Source of the DNA: Nocardia sp. XZ_19_385
GTDB lineage: Bacteria; Actinomycetota; Actinomycetes; Mycobacteriales; Mycobacteriaceae
NCBI RefSeq assembly: GCF_015355755.1
Contig: NZ_JACVEE010000001.1
Coordinates: forward strand, 1 to 64,000
Length of the DNA stretch: 64,000 nucleotides
Direction of reading: 5' to 3'
Within the stretch, counting starts at the first letter, position 1, and every line of letters starts with the position of its first letter. Of the stretch, positions 16,177-24,964 are shown piece by piece. A program made the position numbers and the translations under genes. The notes beneath the pieces were generated by a model. That model saw nothing but the letters and a program-made list of their open reading frames with translations. It did not search any database and was not told the DNA's origin.

Positions 16177-17304
16177 ATGACTCAGCCCGACGCAGGCATG
16201 CGACTACAGCGCAGCAGCCGCGACACCAGCATGCTGATTCCGCGCCTCACCGAATGGCTGGGCACCCAGCTGCCGGAAGCCGCCGAACCGAGCGTCATCT
16301 TGCGGTCCGGCATCGACAGCAACGGCATGTCCGCGGAGACCCTGGTTCTCGATATGACATGGACCGAAGCCGGAGTCGAGCGGGTGGTCGGCTTGATCGG
16401 CCGGATGGTGCCCGCGCCGGGCGACTTCCCCATCCTCGAAACCTATGCCCTGCGTGCGCAATTCGATGCGATGCGCATCGTGGCCGAAGCCAGCGACGTC
16501 CCGGTCCCCCGGGTGCGATTCCTCGAGCCGACCGGTGCCGTGCTCGGCACACCGTTCCTCCTGATGGACCGTATCGACGGCTCGGTGCCGCCCGATGTCA
16601 TGCCCTACACCTTCGGCGACAACTGGCTTTTCGATGCCTCCCCCGCACAGCAGCGACGACTGCAGGACAGCACGATCGAGGCGCTCGCCAAACTGCACGC
16701 CATCCCGGACGCGCCGGCCACCTTCGCCTTCCTCGACCCCGAACAGCCAGGTTCGAGCCCACTCGCGCGCACGCTGAACCGCGCTCGGTCCTGGTACGAG
16801 TTCGCCGCTCGGGACAGCGGTCCGTCACCGCTAGTGGAGCGAATCCTGGTGTGGCTCACGGCGAATCTCCCCCACACATCGAAGGCCGAGACCGTGCTGT
16901 CGTGGGGTGACGCCCGCATCGGCAACTGCATGTACCGGGACTTCACCCCCGTCGCGGTGCTCGACTGGGAACTGGCGACGATCGGCCCGCGCGAACTCGA
17001 CCTGGCCTGGCTGGTGTTCGCGCACCGCGTCTTCCAGACCATCGCCAGCACCTACGGCATGCCCGGGATGCCGGACTTCCTGCGCGAGGCGGACGCGAAA
17101 GCGGCCTACGCCGAATACTCGGGCGTGGAGGTCGGCGACCTGACCTGGTACACGATGTTCGCCGCCCTCAACTACTGCGTCGTCTTCATGCGCTCGGGCG
17201 GACGCCAAGTCCATTTCGGGGAGATGGCACGCCCCGACGACATCGAGATCCTCTTCCATCACAAACCGCTCGTCGAAGAGCTGCTCGCCGAGCTCGGCGC
17301 GTAG
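16177..17304 (+). CDS. Aminoglycoside phosphotransferase-fold (ACAD10-like) kinase
   Basis: A 375-residue protein. The catalytic loop reads SWGDARIGNCMY, so the usual HGD His is Trp while the catalytic Asp and the metal-binding Asn are kept. The DFG-equivalent is LDWELATIGP. The N-lobe is present (PFLLMDRIDGSVPP near residue 130 is the hinge). Proteins of this actinobacterial branch usually sit beside acyl-CoA or LLM oxidoreductase genes and act on small hydroxylated substrates rather than antibiotics, so I would not call it resistance. It is coupled to the MFS gene. Confidence 0.75.
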   Translation: MTQPDAGMRLQRSSRDTSMLIPRLTEWLGTQLPEAAEPSVILRSGIDSNGMSAETLVLDMTWTEAGVERVVGLIGRMVPAPGDFPILETYALRAQFDAMRIVAEASDVPVPRVRFLEPTGAVLGTPFLLMDRIDGSVPPDVMPYTFGDNWLFDASPAQQRRLQDSTIEALAKLHAIPDAPATFAFLDPEQPGSSPLARTLNRARSWYEFAARDSGPSPLVERILVWLTANLPHTSKAETVLSWGDARIGNCMYRDFTPVAVLDWELATIGPRELDLAWLVFAHRVFQTIASTYGMPGMPDFLREADAKAAYAEYSGVEVGDLTWYTMFAALNYCVVFMRSGGRQVHFGEMARPDDIEILFHHKPLVEELLAELGA

Positions 17305-17350
17305 CCCTTCCTGCCCTCGGCCCGAAAACTACTTGGGGAGCACCACTCTC

Positions 17351-18439
17351 GTGAACGAGCAACTGAACGAACTGGCCTACTACTGCGTCACCCGGCACCC
17401 CGCCGATGCCCGGGTCCTGTTCCCCGAAGCCCGAACCGCCGAGGAGATCGGCCTGGGCTCGTGCATGATCGGCGAGCGCATGACCGTCAAGGACTCCGCG
17501 GTGCTCTCCGGTGGAGTCGCCGGGTGCACAACGGATCTGGGCATCGCGGCGGCCGCCACGAATCACCACACCCGGCATCCGATGGTCACGGCCACCATGG
17601 GGTCGACGATGCAGGCCCTGACCGAGGGCCGGTACGCGATGGCGTTCGGGCGCGGCATGGCGGCCAATTGGAAGGCGATCGGCCTGCCCGCTGTCACCGA
17701 AGCCCAGCTGCGTGATTTCGTCGGCATTCTGCGCCGCCTCTGGACGGGCGAGACCATCATCAATCACGAGGGACCGGCCGGTTCCTGGCCTGTCCTGTAC
17801 CACCAGAACGGCCTCGAGGACGCGCCGCCGATCGGCTTCGTCGCGGTCGGCCCGAAAACCCTCGAACTCGCCGGCGAGATCGGCGACTTCGTCATCCTGC
17901 ACACCTTCTTCTCCGACGAGGCGACCACGAATTCCGTTGCGGCGGTCCGCCGTGGGGCCGAACGCGCGGGCAAGGATCCGGACAGCGTCCGGATCTGGTC
18001 CTGCCTGGCGACCGCGAGCGACGCGCTCTCCGAAGAGGATCGGTTGCGCCGGCGCACCGGCCGCCTGGTCACCTACCTACAGGCCTACGCCGACATCCTG
18101 ATCAGCGCCAACGGCTGGGACCCACAGTTCTGGGAACGAATCCGCGGCACCCAGCTGTTCCTCGACGCCGCCGCGGCCGGACCCATCGACGCCTCCGCCT
18201 CCGTCGAAGTCCTGGAGCAATTCCAGGACCTCATTCCAGACGAATGGCTGAGCTCCGCCGCGTACGGCACACCGGAACAGTGCGTACGGAAGATTTCCCG
18301 CGAGCTCGATCTCGGCTGTCACTCGGTGATCATGCATGGCGCGAGCCCGCACGAACTGGCGTCGGTGGTGGCGGCCTACCGAGCCGACCGCCCTACCCTG
18401 CGCCGGGCGGTGGCGGCGAATCCCGGAAAGTTCCTCTGA
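17351..18439 (+). CDS. LLM-class (F420- or flavin-dependent) oxidoreductase
   Basis: A 362-residue protein; GTG 17351 follows GGGGAG by about ten bases (TTG 17333 is also in frame). The luciferase-like TIM-barrel pattern is clear: AARTAEEIGLGSCMIGER at the first strand-helix, then LGIAAAATNHHTRHP, and MGSTMQALTEGRYAMAFGRG (the LLM glycine turn). GFVAVGPKTLELAGEIGDFV lies near the middle. Actinobacterial members mostly use F420. It is the third gene of the MFS-APH operon, suggesting uptake or efflux, phosphorylation and oxidation of one compound. The compound is unknown. Confidence 0.8.
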   Translation: MNEQLNELAYYCVTRHPADARVLFPEARTAEEIGLGSCMIGERMTVKDSAVLSGGVAGCTTDLGIAAAATNHHTRHPMVTATMGSTMQALTEGRYAMAFGRGMAANWKAIGLPAVTEAQLRDFVGILRRLWTGETIINHEGPAGSWPVLYHQNGLEDAPPIGFVAVGPKTLELAGEIGDFVILHTFFSDEATTNSVAAVRRGAERAGKDPDSVRIWSCLATASDALSEEDRLRRRTGRLVTYLQAYADILISANGWDPQFWERIRGTQLFLDAAAAGPIDASASVEVLEQFQDLIPDEWLSSAAYGTPEQCVRKISRELDLGCHSVIMHGASPHELASVVAAYRADRPTLRRAVAANPGKFL

Positions 18440-18559
18440 CAGGCAGCCGCAAGGTATCGCCATCGAGCCTGTACGTGGATGACCGGGAGCGCGGGCTGTG
18501 GTAGTCATGGCAATAGATCGGCCCGCGATCCGAGGCCGGCCGAGAGTTCGGGGGGAATT

Positions 18560-18928
18560 ATGACCGCGATAGCCAAGTTCGGTGCGATCTCGCTCGACAG
18601 CCGAGATCCGCAGCACCTCGGGAAGTTTTACCGGGAGTTGCTGGATTTCGAGATCCGGTATGAGACCGACGAATTGGTGGTGCTGCAGGGTGCGGGGGTG
18701 ATGTTGGCGATCGAGCGGGTGGCGGACCACAGGCCGCCGGACTGGCCGAGCAACGAGGTTCCCAAGCAGATGCATCTCGATCTGTTCGTCACCGACCTCG
18801 ATGTCGCCGAGCGTGCGGCGATCGATTGTGGTGCGGTCAAGCCTGATTTTCAGCCCGCGCCCGATCGCTGGCGAGTGCTCATCGATCCGTCGGGGCATCC
18901 GTTCTGCCTCACGATCCCACCCGGATGA
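18560..18928 (+). CDS. VOC (glyoxalase/bleomycin-resistance fold) protein
   Basis: A 122-residue protein from ATG 18560 behind a G-rich ribosome site. Two beta-alpha-beta-beta-beta units are visible: SLDSRDPQHLGKFYRELLDF at the start and QMHLDLFVTDLDVAERAAI in the second, ending in DPSGHPFCL. Metal ligands of true glyoxalases are only partly kept (His in QMHLD, none obvious in the first unit). This is typical of the 'glyoxalase-like' actinobacterial group, whose substrates are unknown. It is convergent with the membrane-protein gene seven bases away. Confidence 0.75.
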   Translation: MTAIAKFGAISLDSRDPQHLGKFYRELLDFEIRYETDELVVLQGAGVMLAIERVADHRPPDWPSNEVPKQMHLDLFVTDLDVAERAAIDCGAVKPDFQPAPDRWRVLIDPSGHPFCLTIPPG

Positions 18929-18934
18929 GCAGGT

Positions 18935-19642
18935 CTACTTCAGGACGTTGATCGCGCGGGCGACGACCAGGGCGGCGAGCACCAGGGAGATGGCCGACTG
19001 GAGCATCATCGCGGCTTTTGCCCAGCGCGACATCGGCATCACGTCGGTGGGGCTGAAGGCGGCGGCGTTGGTGAACGCGAGGTAGAGGTAGTCCATGAAT
19101 TCCGGTGCCCAGTCGCGGTTCGTCAGGTGGGGGCTCTGCATCTGGACGAACAGGAAGTCCGGCAGTGGTTCCCGGGCGTGGGCCCTGGCGGCGGGGCCGC
19201 CGCGGTCGAATTCCCAGTAGGCCAGGGCGAATACCACCACGTTGTTCAGCCAGACCGCGACGCCCGAGCCGAGCAGTTTCATCGGGTCGTCGCTGAGCGT
19301 GCCGTCGATCAGCCCGGAAACCAGCAGGACCACCGACCACACCGTCGCCAGGCTCAGCAGTCCGGTGAGCCCGAGGCTCACGACGCGCAACCACTTCTCC
19401 TCCCGGTTGAGTCGCACCGGGTTCGCGACGAGCAGGACGACCAGCAGCATGGCCTCGACCGCGGGCCAGGCCCACGCCGGCTGCGGACGGAACTGCGCCG
19501 GCAGCCACAGCTGCAACACCACCATCCCGACCACGGCCGCCGTTGCCGCAACCCGCGATTCCCCGGCGGTCCGCTTCCGCCAGGCGGGCACGTCATCGAC
19601 ACGGTCCGTCACGACGGTCAGTATTACCCGCCGAGCAGTCAT
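18935..19642 (-). CDS. Integral membrane protein, ion-channel-like C-terminus
   Basis: A 235-residue protein from ATG 19642; a GTG at 19705 overlapping the stop of the next gene is an alternative start. Five or six TM segments are visible. The last hydrophobic pair flanks DYLYLAFTNAAAFSPTDVMP, which is the re-entrant loop layout of two-TM potassium channels but lacks the TVGYGD selectivity filter, as in DUF1345 membrane proteins. It is not likely to be a working K+ channel. It is probably co-transcribed with the upstream VOC gene. Confidence 0.65.
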   Translation of the reverse strand: MTARRVILTVVTDRVDDVPAWRKRTAGESRVAATAAVVGMVVLQLWLPAQFRPQPAWAWPAVEAMLLVVLLVANPVRLNREEKWLRVVSLGLTGLLSLATVWSVVLLVSGLIDGTLSDDPMKLLGSGVAVWLNNVVVFALAYWEFDRGGPAARAHAREPLPDFLFVQMQSPHLTNRDWAPEFMDYLYLAFTNAAAFSPTDVMPMSRWAKAAMMLQSAISLVLAALVVARAINVLK

Positions 19643-19697
19643 TCCGACGTTGCGGCACACCGCGACCGGCACCGGATTCGGACTGAAGCCACCGGTG

Positions 19698-20078
19698 TTA
19701 TGCACCGGCTTTCAGTGGTCCACCCACAATCCACTGGTGCCCGAACGGATCTCGCACCCGTCCCTGCCGGATCCCATAGGGCTGATCGGCCACCTCGAAC
19801 ATGATCTCGCCACCCGCGTCGGCCATCCGCTCGGCGAGCTGGTCGGGTTCATCGACCACCACGCTCAGCAACACCCCTCGCCCCTTATCGCTGTCGACCG
19901 CGTCGGCGTCTTTGAGCTGGAACACCTCGCCACCAGGCAATTCGAGCTCCGCGAACACCACTCGCCCGTCCGCGTCGTGCCGCTCCCCCAGTACGGCGTC
20001 GAAAACCTTGCAGTAGTAGCGAATCGCCTCTTCGGCGCCCTCGACGACCAGCTTCGGCGTGATCTTCTCGATATGCAT
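19698..20078 (-). CDS. VOC-family protein (PhnB/YdfA-like)
   Basis: A 126-residue protein from ATG 20078. It begins MHIEKITPKLVVEGAEEAIRY and continues YYCKVFDAVLGER, with FAELELPGGEVFQLKD and a C-terminal RVRDPFGHQWIVG. The RDPFGHxW ending is characteristic of the PhnB-like VOC branch. Substrate unknown. It precedes the membrane-protein gene and may overlap it if that gene starts at its upstream GTG. Confidence 0.75.
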   Translation of the reverse strand: MHIEKITPKLVVEGAEEAIRYYCKVFDAVLGERHDADGRVVFAELELPGGEVFQLKDADAVDSDKGRGVLLSVVVDEPDQLAERMADAGGEIMFEVADQPYGIRQGRVRDPFGHQWIVGGPLKAGA

Positions 20079-20189
20079 GGTCCAATCCTGACCGGTCGTC
20101 GCGGCCTTGGCTTGGACGTTTGACACCTCACGTGTCCACGACAACGCGCCGGACCGTTTCGCAACGATCCGGCGCATCGACTCGACGGG

Positions 20190-20945
20190 CTACTTCGGGG
20201 GTGCGGGAACCATCGGGTCCTTGCAGGCCGGGAGCTCCGGCGGGCAGGGAGCCAGGATGGTGGAGAAGTACTGGTATGCCGAGAACAGGGCGAGCGGCCC
20301 GCCGACGGTGAGCAGACCCACCATCGCGCCGACCGCGCCGAGGGTGGCCGCACCGAGGACACAGCCCGCGATGGTCGCGCCGACCCACGGCAGCAGCAGG
20401 GCGATGACGGGGCTGGCGATGGTCGCGCCCGCCGCGCCGCCGACCAGGCAGCCGACGCCGCCGCCGAGTACCGCGCCGATGATCGCGCTGATCGCGCTGC
20501 CGATGGTGAGACGCTGGGCGAGGACACCGAGCGCGCCCTGGTCCCGCGGAGTGAAGGATTCGGCGACGGTTTGCAGGGCTTGGTCGGTGCTGACGACTTC
20601 GCTCGGCGCGACCGCGGCGACCGGTGTGCCGCCCTCCCTGGACGGGGTGAGAACCGCTGTGCTGCCGTCGATTTGCGCGGCGATCGGGTACGCCGTGGCG
20701 TCGATGCGATAGGTGAGCGGGATGGCGGCGACAGGAGTGTCCTGCGCGTCGGTCACCACGAGCTGATCACCGACTGTCAGGAGTTTGCCGTTGCTGGTGG
20801 ACAGCACCGCGGAATCACCCTGGCGGCTCACTTCGTAGTGCACCTCGTGCTGAGCGGGTGCGGGCTCGGCATTGGTGACACCGGAGCTGACGCCGAGAGC
20901 CACGGCCGCGAGCGCGGCAGTGACCACTGATCTGTGCAATTTCAT
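20190..20945 (-). CDS. Secreted protein with a glycine-rich hydrophobic domain
   Basis: A 251-residue protein. I chose ATG 20945 because GAGG lies six bases before it; an ATG at 20957 is the alternative. The signal peptide is MKLHRSVVTAALAAVALGV and ends at TNAEPA. A strand-rich first half (residues 35-110, e.g. AVLSTSNGKLLTVGDQLVV) is followed by a long Gly/Ala-rich hydrophobic stretch (about 140-215, AIIGAVLGGGVGCLVGGAAG). The end is Pro- and Cys-rich (CPPELPACKDP). This two-part layout recurs in nocardial secreted proteins of unknown function. Confidence 0.65.
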   Translation of the reverse strand: MKLHRSVVTAALAAVALGVSSGVTNAEPAPAQHEVHYEVSRQGDSAVLSTSNGKLLTVGDQLVVTDAQDTPVAAIPLTYRIDATAYPIAAQIDGSTAVLTPSREGGTPVAAVAPSEVVSTDQALQTVAESFTPRDQGALGVLAQRLTIGSAISAIIGAVLGGGVGCLVGGAAGATIASPVIALLLPWVGATIAGCVLGAATLGAVGAMVGLLTVGGPLALFSAYQYFSTILAPCPPELPACKDPMVPAPPK

Positions 20946-20975
20946 GGTGAACCTCATCAATGGATATCAGAGCTT

Positions 20976-21001
20976 GCCGCGGCGCCGGACTGCGCCGCGG
21001 C
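20976..21001 (-). terminator. GC-rich hairpin after the ABC binding-protein gene
   Basis: A perfect ten-base-pair stem (GCCGCGGCGC/GCGCCGCGGC) with a six-base loop, 14 bases downstream of the stop at 21016. No T-tract, as usual for actinobacterial terminators. Confidence 0.6.
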
Positions 21002-21015
21002 GGTTGGGGTTTTGC

Positions 21016-22296
21016 CTATTTGCTGGTGTTGATCACGTCACCGGTGAGCGTCCAGTGGTCGCCTTCGAACCGCTGAATCCGCATGGCTTCGATCGGAAAG
21101 GCGTCGCCGGGGCCGGTTTTCACCGTGATACCGGGCAGCAGCAGATCAACACCGACGTTGTCTAGTGCGCGCATGGCGTCCCGAAGCCCTTCGCGGGTGG
21201 GGCATTTCGCCGCCGCCATGGTTTTGTGGAAGCTCTGGGCCATCGCCCAGCCGACCGCGGTGTACTGATTGGAGGGGTCGGCGCCCGGGGCGTATTGCGC
21301 CACTTTCTCCCGATAGGTGCGCATTCCGCTGTCGGCGGCCCACTGTGCGTCGGCGGGGTCCTTCATGAACGCGACCGACACCACGCCTTGCACGTTCTGG
21401 AAGCCGACCGGTTTGAGCATGCTGACGGTGTTCGCGACCTGCGCGAGCACATGCAGCGGGTTCCAGTCGGTGTTGCGAGCGTCGGCGGCCAAGGCCTGGG
21501 AGGCGAACTTCGGCGTCGAGAAGTTGAGCAGCACATCGGCTTTCGTGTTCGCCAGATTGCGCACTTGTGGTTCCACGGTGGGGTCGGTGACTTCGTAGCT
21601 CTGCTCCCCCACCACCTTGACGCCGCTACCGGCGATGGCTTCGGTGAAGCTGGTCAGCAGATCCTTGCCGAAGTCGTCGTTCTGGTAGAGCACCGCGACG
21701 GTCGCGTTCGGGCGCTGTTCACGGACGTAGCGTGCGAACGCCTGACCTTCGGCGCGGTAGCTGGGCTGCCAGCCGATGGTCCACGGATGTTCTGTGTCGG
21801 TCCCCCATTTGGTGGCACCGCCCGCGACGAACGCCTGCGGCACCTTGCGCTGATTCAGGTAATCCCACACCGCGGACGAGGTCGCCGTGCCGAGGGTGGA
21901 GAAGACCGCGAATACCTGATCCTGTTCGACCAGCCTGCGGGTTTCCTCCACCGTTTTGGGTGGCTGGTAGCCGTCGTCCCGGATCAGGTATTCGATCTTC
22001 CGGCCATCGACCCCGCCCTGCTCGGCATTGAGGTAGTCGAAATACGCGCGCACCCCCTTGGGGAGTTCGCCGTACGCGGAGGCGGGCCCCGACAGCGGGT
22101 AGACACCGCCGAGCTTGATGCTCGTATCGGTGATGCCGGTGGTCTGCTGCCCCTGGCAGTCGCCCTTTCCAACGGTGCCGCCGTCGCCGTCCCGGCCACC
22201 GCAGGCGGTGACCGTCAGCAGGACGGCCACCGCCGCTCCCGCGGCTCGGATCGCCCTGGTGCGCATCGTTTTCCGGAGATGGGATATTTCGAGCAT
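21016..22296 (-). CDS. ABC transporter substrate-binding lipoprotein (branched-chain amino-acid / LivK type)
   Basis: A 426-residue protein. GTACCT-like sites are absent but AGGAGG lies just before ATG 22296; ATG 22266 is a possible second start. The signal peptide ends in the lipobox VTAC near residue 32. The mature protein follows the LivK/periplasmic-binding type I layout: IKLGGVYPLSGPASAYG, EYLIRDDGYQPPKTVEETRR, VAVLYQNDDFGKDLL. No permease or ATPase gene is adjacent, so it is an orphan binding protein here. The ligand could be an amino acid, urea, amide or aromatic acid. The divergent PucR regulator starts 222 bases away and may control it. Confidence 0.85.
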   Translation of the reverse strand: MLEISHLRKTMRTRAIRAAGAAVAVLLTVTACGGRDGDGGTVGKGDCQGQQTTGITDTSIKLGGVYPLSGPASAYGELPKGVRAYFDYLNAEQGGVDGRKIEYLIRDDGYQPPKTVEETRRLVEQDQVFAVFSTLGTATSSAVWDYLNQRKVPQAFVAGGATKWGTDTEHPWTIGWQPSYRAEGQAFARYVREQRPNATVAVLYQNDDFGKDLLTSFTEAIAGSGVKVVGEQSYEVTDPTVEPQVRNLANTKADVLLNFSTPKFASQALAADARNTDWNPLHVLAQVANTVSMLKPVGFQNVQGVVSVAFMKDPADAQWAADSGMRTYREKVAQYAPGADPSNQYTAVGWAMAQSFHKTMAAAKCPTREGLRDAMRALDNVGVDLLLPGITVKTGPGDAFPIEAMRIQRFEGDHWTLTGDVINTSK

Positions 22297-22517
22297 TCGG
22301 CCTCCTGCCCCACGTTTGAGACGCGGGGAAAAGAATCCTTGCGGGACAGCGACATCCGCTGCCCGGCTTGGTCAGGAGGTCAGCGTAAATTCGCTGGTCA
22401 GCGCGCGCATCGGTCCCGGCGGCCCAAAGTCGGCCCGCGATATTGGCCCCGTGGGACATGGCCCGAGCGGCCTCCGGTCGTGTTGACACGCCCGCCGCGG
22501 CGATGTTGTATCCGCTT

Positions 22518-23831
22518 ATGTCAGCTGGGTCACATGTGGACAGTCCCTGGTATCCGGACGAAGTGCAGGCCGAGCGCAAACGCATCATCGGCAACGCCTA
22601 TGACCATGCCGAGCAGATCGCCGACGCCGGGATGGCGGCGATCCTCGCGCAGATCCCCAGTTACGCGGCTCGCGATCAGACCTTCCACGCCGATGTGCAC
22701 GACCAGCTGGCCAGGCTGACCCGCTCCGGGCTCGGCGCGTTCCTGGATCACCGCAAGGTCACCGTCGACGACGTCGCCTACGCCCGCCAGGCCGCGGCCC
22801 GCCGCGCCCGGGCCGGGCTCACGCTGATGGATTACATCGCGGCGTTCCGGCTGGGGCAGCAGGCGACCTGGAAGACGCTGCTGTCCTTCGCGGGCGAATC
22901 CGAGGCCGGGCGGCAGGCCGCGTTGTCGATGGTGGTCCCGCTGGCCCGCTACAACGATCTGATCAGTGCCGAAGCCGCCAATGCCTACCTCGAATTCCAG
23001 CAGTCGTGCACGGCCGATTCCGGGCGCGAAAGTCAGGAACTGCTGGAAAGTCTGCTCGCCGGCGCACTGCCCGAGCGCGGGCCGCAATTGGCCCGGGCCA
23101 GCGCGCACGGCATCGGCGCGGAAAGCACCGCCGCGATGGTGGTCGTCACCGCGACCGTGCTCGGCACCCCGCGGCGCGCCGAGCAGGACGGAACCGACAG
23201 CGAGGCACGGCAGCTCGCCGCCGCGGCGCTGGCGGGCGTCGGAGTCAACGGCTTGCGCACCCTCGCGGTCGTGCGCGGCGCCGAGATCATCGCGGTGCCC
23301 GCACTGGGTCGCCGCGCGAGTACCGGTGAACTCGTTGAGCGGCTACAGGCGATGCAGGTGAAACTGAACGCGGCCGGCATCACGCTCGCCGTCGGCGTCA
23401 GCACCGTTGTCACCGGTATCGTTCAGCTGCCGAAGGCGTACCAGCAGAGCCGCAGTGCCCTCGACCTGCTGCCCGAGGCGGGTGGCGTGCTGGCGCTGCC
23501 GCACCTCACACCGTTCCGATACCTCATGGTGCGCGCCGACGAGACCGCCCGCGATCTCATCGACCCCCGGATCGCGGCGGTGCTGTCCGACGACAAGATT
23601 CGGGGCGGCATGCTCGCCGACACGATCCGCGCTTTCGCCGCCGCCGACATGAACATTCGCGAAGCCGCGGACAAACTCCGCATCCACCACAACACCGCCA
23701 AATACCGGCTGCGCCGCATCCAGGACCTGACCGGCCGCAGTATGCGCAGCATCGACGATCTGATCGACCTGCTGGTGGCGATCGAACTACAGCCCGGTCC
23801 GCCGCGACAACCGGTTATCGGTTCTGCTTAG
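22518..23831 (+). CDS. PucR-family transcriptional regulator
   Basis: A 437-residue protein; I chose ATG 22518, though ATG 22503 or 22443 are in frame. The N-terminal about 160 residues are a helical sensory domain (RsbR/PucR-like). A degenerate GGDEF-like middle domain (CdaR type) covers roughly 185-330. The C-terminal HTH_30 domain reads FAAADMNIREAADKLRIHHN then TAKYRLRRIQDLTG. PucR proteins activate nitrogen- or purine-related genes. Divergent orientation to the LivK-type gene suggests it responds to that ligand. A strong hairpin overlaps its stop. Confidence 0.8.
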   Translation: MSAGSHVDSPWYPDEVQAERKRIIGNAYDHAEQIADAGMAAILAQIPSYAARDQTFHADVHDQLARLTRSGLGAFLDHRKVTVDDVAYARQAAARRARAGLTLMDYIAAFRLGQQATWKTLLSFAGESEAGRQAALSMVVPLARYNDLISAEAANAYLEFQQSCTADSGRESQELLESLLAGALPERGPQLARASAHGIGAESTAAMVVVTATVLGTPRRAEQDGTDSEARQLAAAALAGVGVNGLRTLAVVRGAEIIAVPALGRRASTGELVERLQAMQVKLNAAGITLAVGVSTVVTGIVQLPKAYQQSRSALDLLPEAGGVLALPHLTPFRYLMVRADETARDLIDPRIAAVLSDDKIRGGMLADTIRAFAAADMNIREAADKLRIHHNTAKYRLRRIQDLTGRSMRSIDDLIDLLVAIELQPGPPRQPVIGSA

Positions 23832-23849
23832 TCGCGGCGGACCGGGCTG
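23790..23849. terminator. Bidirectional hairpin with nested inner hairpin
   Basis: Arms 23790-23808 and 23831-23849 are perfectly complementary over 19 bases. The 22-base loop itself contains AACCG-TTAT-CGGTT. The element overlaps the last codons of the PucR gene and lies between two convergent genes, so it should terminate both. Confidence 0.75.
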
Positions 23850-23856
23850 CGGGGTT

Positions 23857-24810
23857 CTAGTTGCGGCGGGTTACTTCCCGGGCGATCGTCGCCAGCCGCG
23901 CCTGGGCCGCCGAAACGACATTCTGCCGATTCTTGTTCGCTTCCTCGTAGGCGAGGATCGCTCGGACATCGGAGGATTCGGTCAATTCCTTGATCGCGGA
24001 GACGGATTGGTTGACATTCAATTCGTCGTAGTCGCTGATCGGCAGCTCCCGGGCGTCGAGAATGCCGGTGGCGGTCCGGGCCGAATGCAACGCGTCGGCC
24101 GTGCCTTTCGCACCTTCTCGACGGGTCACCCGCTCGGCGGTCTCGAGCGCGGCGTCACGCGAGGCGGTGAGGGTTTTGACCGCGACATCGCCTGCCCGCG
24201 AGCCACGTTCGAGCAGTTCGCCGAGCGCGGGCGGGGCCGAACGGAAGGTGTCCAGCGCCCGGTCGAGACCGCGCGCGGACCAGGACACCGGGACGTTGAC
24301 CAGCTTGACCGCGGTCCCCGTGGCAGCTTGCAAAGGCGTGCGGCGCAGCGCGGCCGGACCGCCGAGGGCGTCCTCGGCCAGCACGGTGCTCAGCCAGTCC
24401 ACCGTCGCCGAGTGCGCGTCGATCAACCGGTCCGCCAAAACCGCGACCTCGGGTTGCTCGGTGCTGCTGGCGAGCGCCTTCAGGTAGCGCGCCCGGTCGA
24501 GCAGCTGGTGCTCGAGTGCGAGGTCGCCGAGCAGGGCCTCATCGAACGGTTGAGCCTGTTCGGCCATCGCCTTGACCGCGGCGGCGAGGCGTCCGAGGAA
24601 CGGGCCGATCACCGCCGGAACGCCACCGAGGTCGCGGATGGCGGCCTCGATGGCGGCAACACGGGCACGGGCGTTGTCGGCGTTCTCGGACAATTCACGT
24701 TGCACAGCTTCGGTCCGAGCTTGCGCGATCCGGGTTTCCGCGATCTGGATTTCGGTGTTGGTCAGATCTCGGACGGCGCGCAACTGTGCCAGCAAAGTCT
24801 GGTGGCTCAT
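23857..24810 (-). CDS. Ferritin-like helical protein
   Basis: A 317-residue, almost entirely alpha-helical protein. The N-terminal half (about 1-150) has helices with Glu/His pairs (TNTEIQIAETRIAQ; DLALEHQLLDRARYL), as in actinobacterial ferritin-like domains. The C-terminal part carries long amphipathic helices (VSWSARGLDRALDTFRSAPP, ASRDAALETAERVTRR), perhaps for membrane or lipid-droplet contact. A complete di-iron site cannot be confirmed by eye. It is convergent with the PucR gene, sharing its terminator. Confidence 0.5.
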   Translation of the reverse strand: MSHQTLLAQLRAVRDLTNTEIQIAETRIAQARTEAVQRELSENADNARARVAAIEAAIRDLGGVPAVIGPFLGRLAAAVKAMAEQAQPFDEALLGDLALEHQLLDRARYLKALASSTEQPEVAVLADRLIDAHSATVDWLSTVLAEDALGGPAALRRTPLQAATGTAVKLVNVPVSWSARGLDRALDTFRSAPPALGELLERGSRAGDVAVKTLTASRDAALETAERVTRREGAKGTADALHSARTATGILDARELPISDYDELNVNQSVSAIKELTESSDVRAILAYEEANKNRQNVVSAAQARLATIAREVTRRN

Positions 24811-24964
24811 GAAAAAATTCCTTCGCTATCGAGGAAAGGTTCGGCGCGACGGTGCACCATGACGGGCATCCACCGTTGGTGGACACGTCTTCGGCCTACC
24901 ACTGAGAGACCGCGCCAAACCTCAGAACCAGAGTCCTGCAACGTCCTTCGACAGCGAGCCGCAG

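Noticed and set aside
16177..17304. Aminoglycoside resistance kinase
   Set aside because: The fold matches, but the actinobacterial ACAD10-like branch and oxidoreductase neighbour make a metabolic role more likely.
18935..19642. Potassium channel
   Set aside because: The pore-loop layout is present but the TVGYGD selectivity filter is not.
21226..22719. 497-codon plus-strand frame
   Set aside because: Antisense to the LivK-type lipoprotein gene and running into the PucR gene; no domain recognised.
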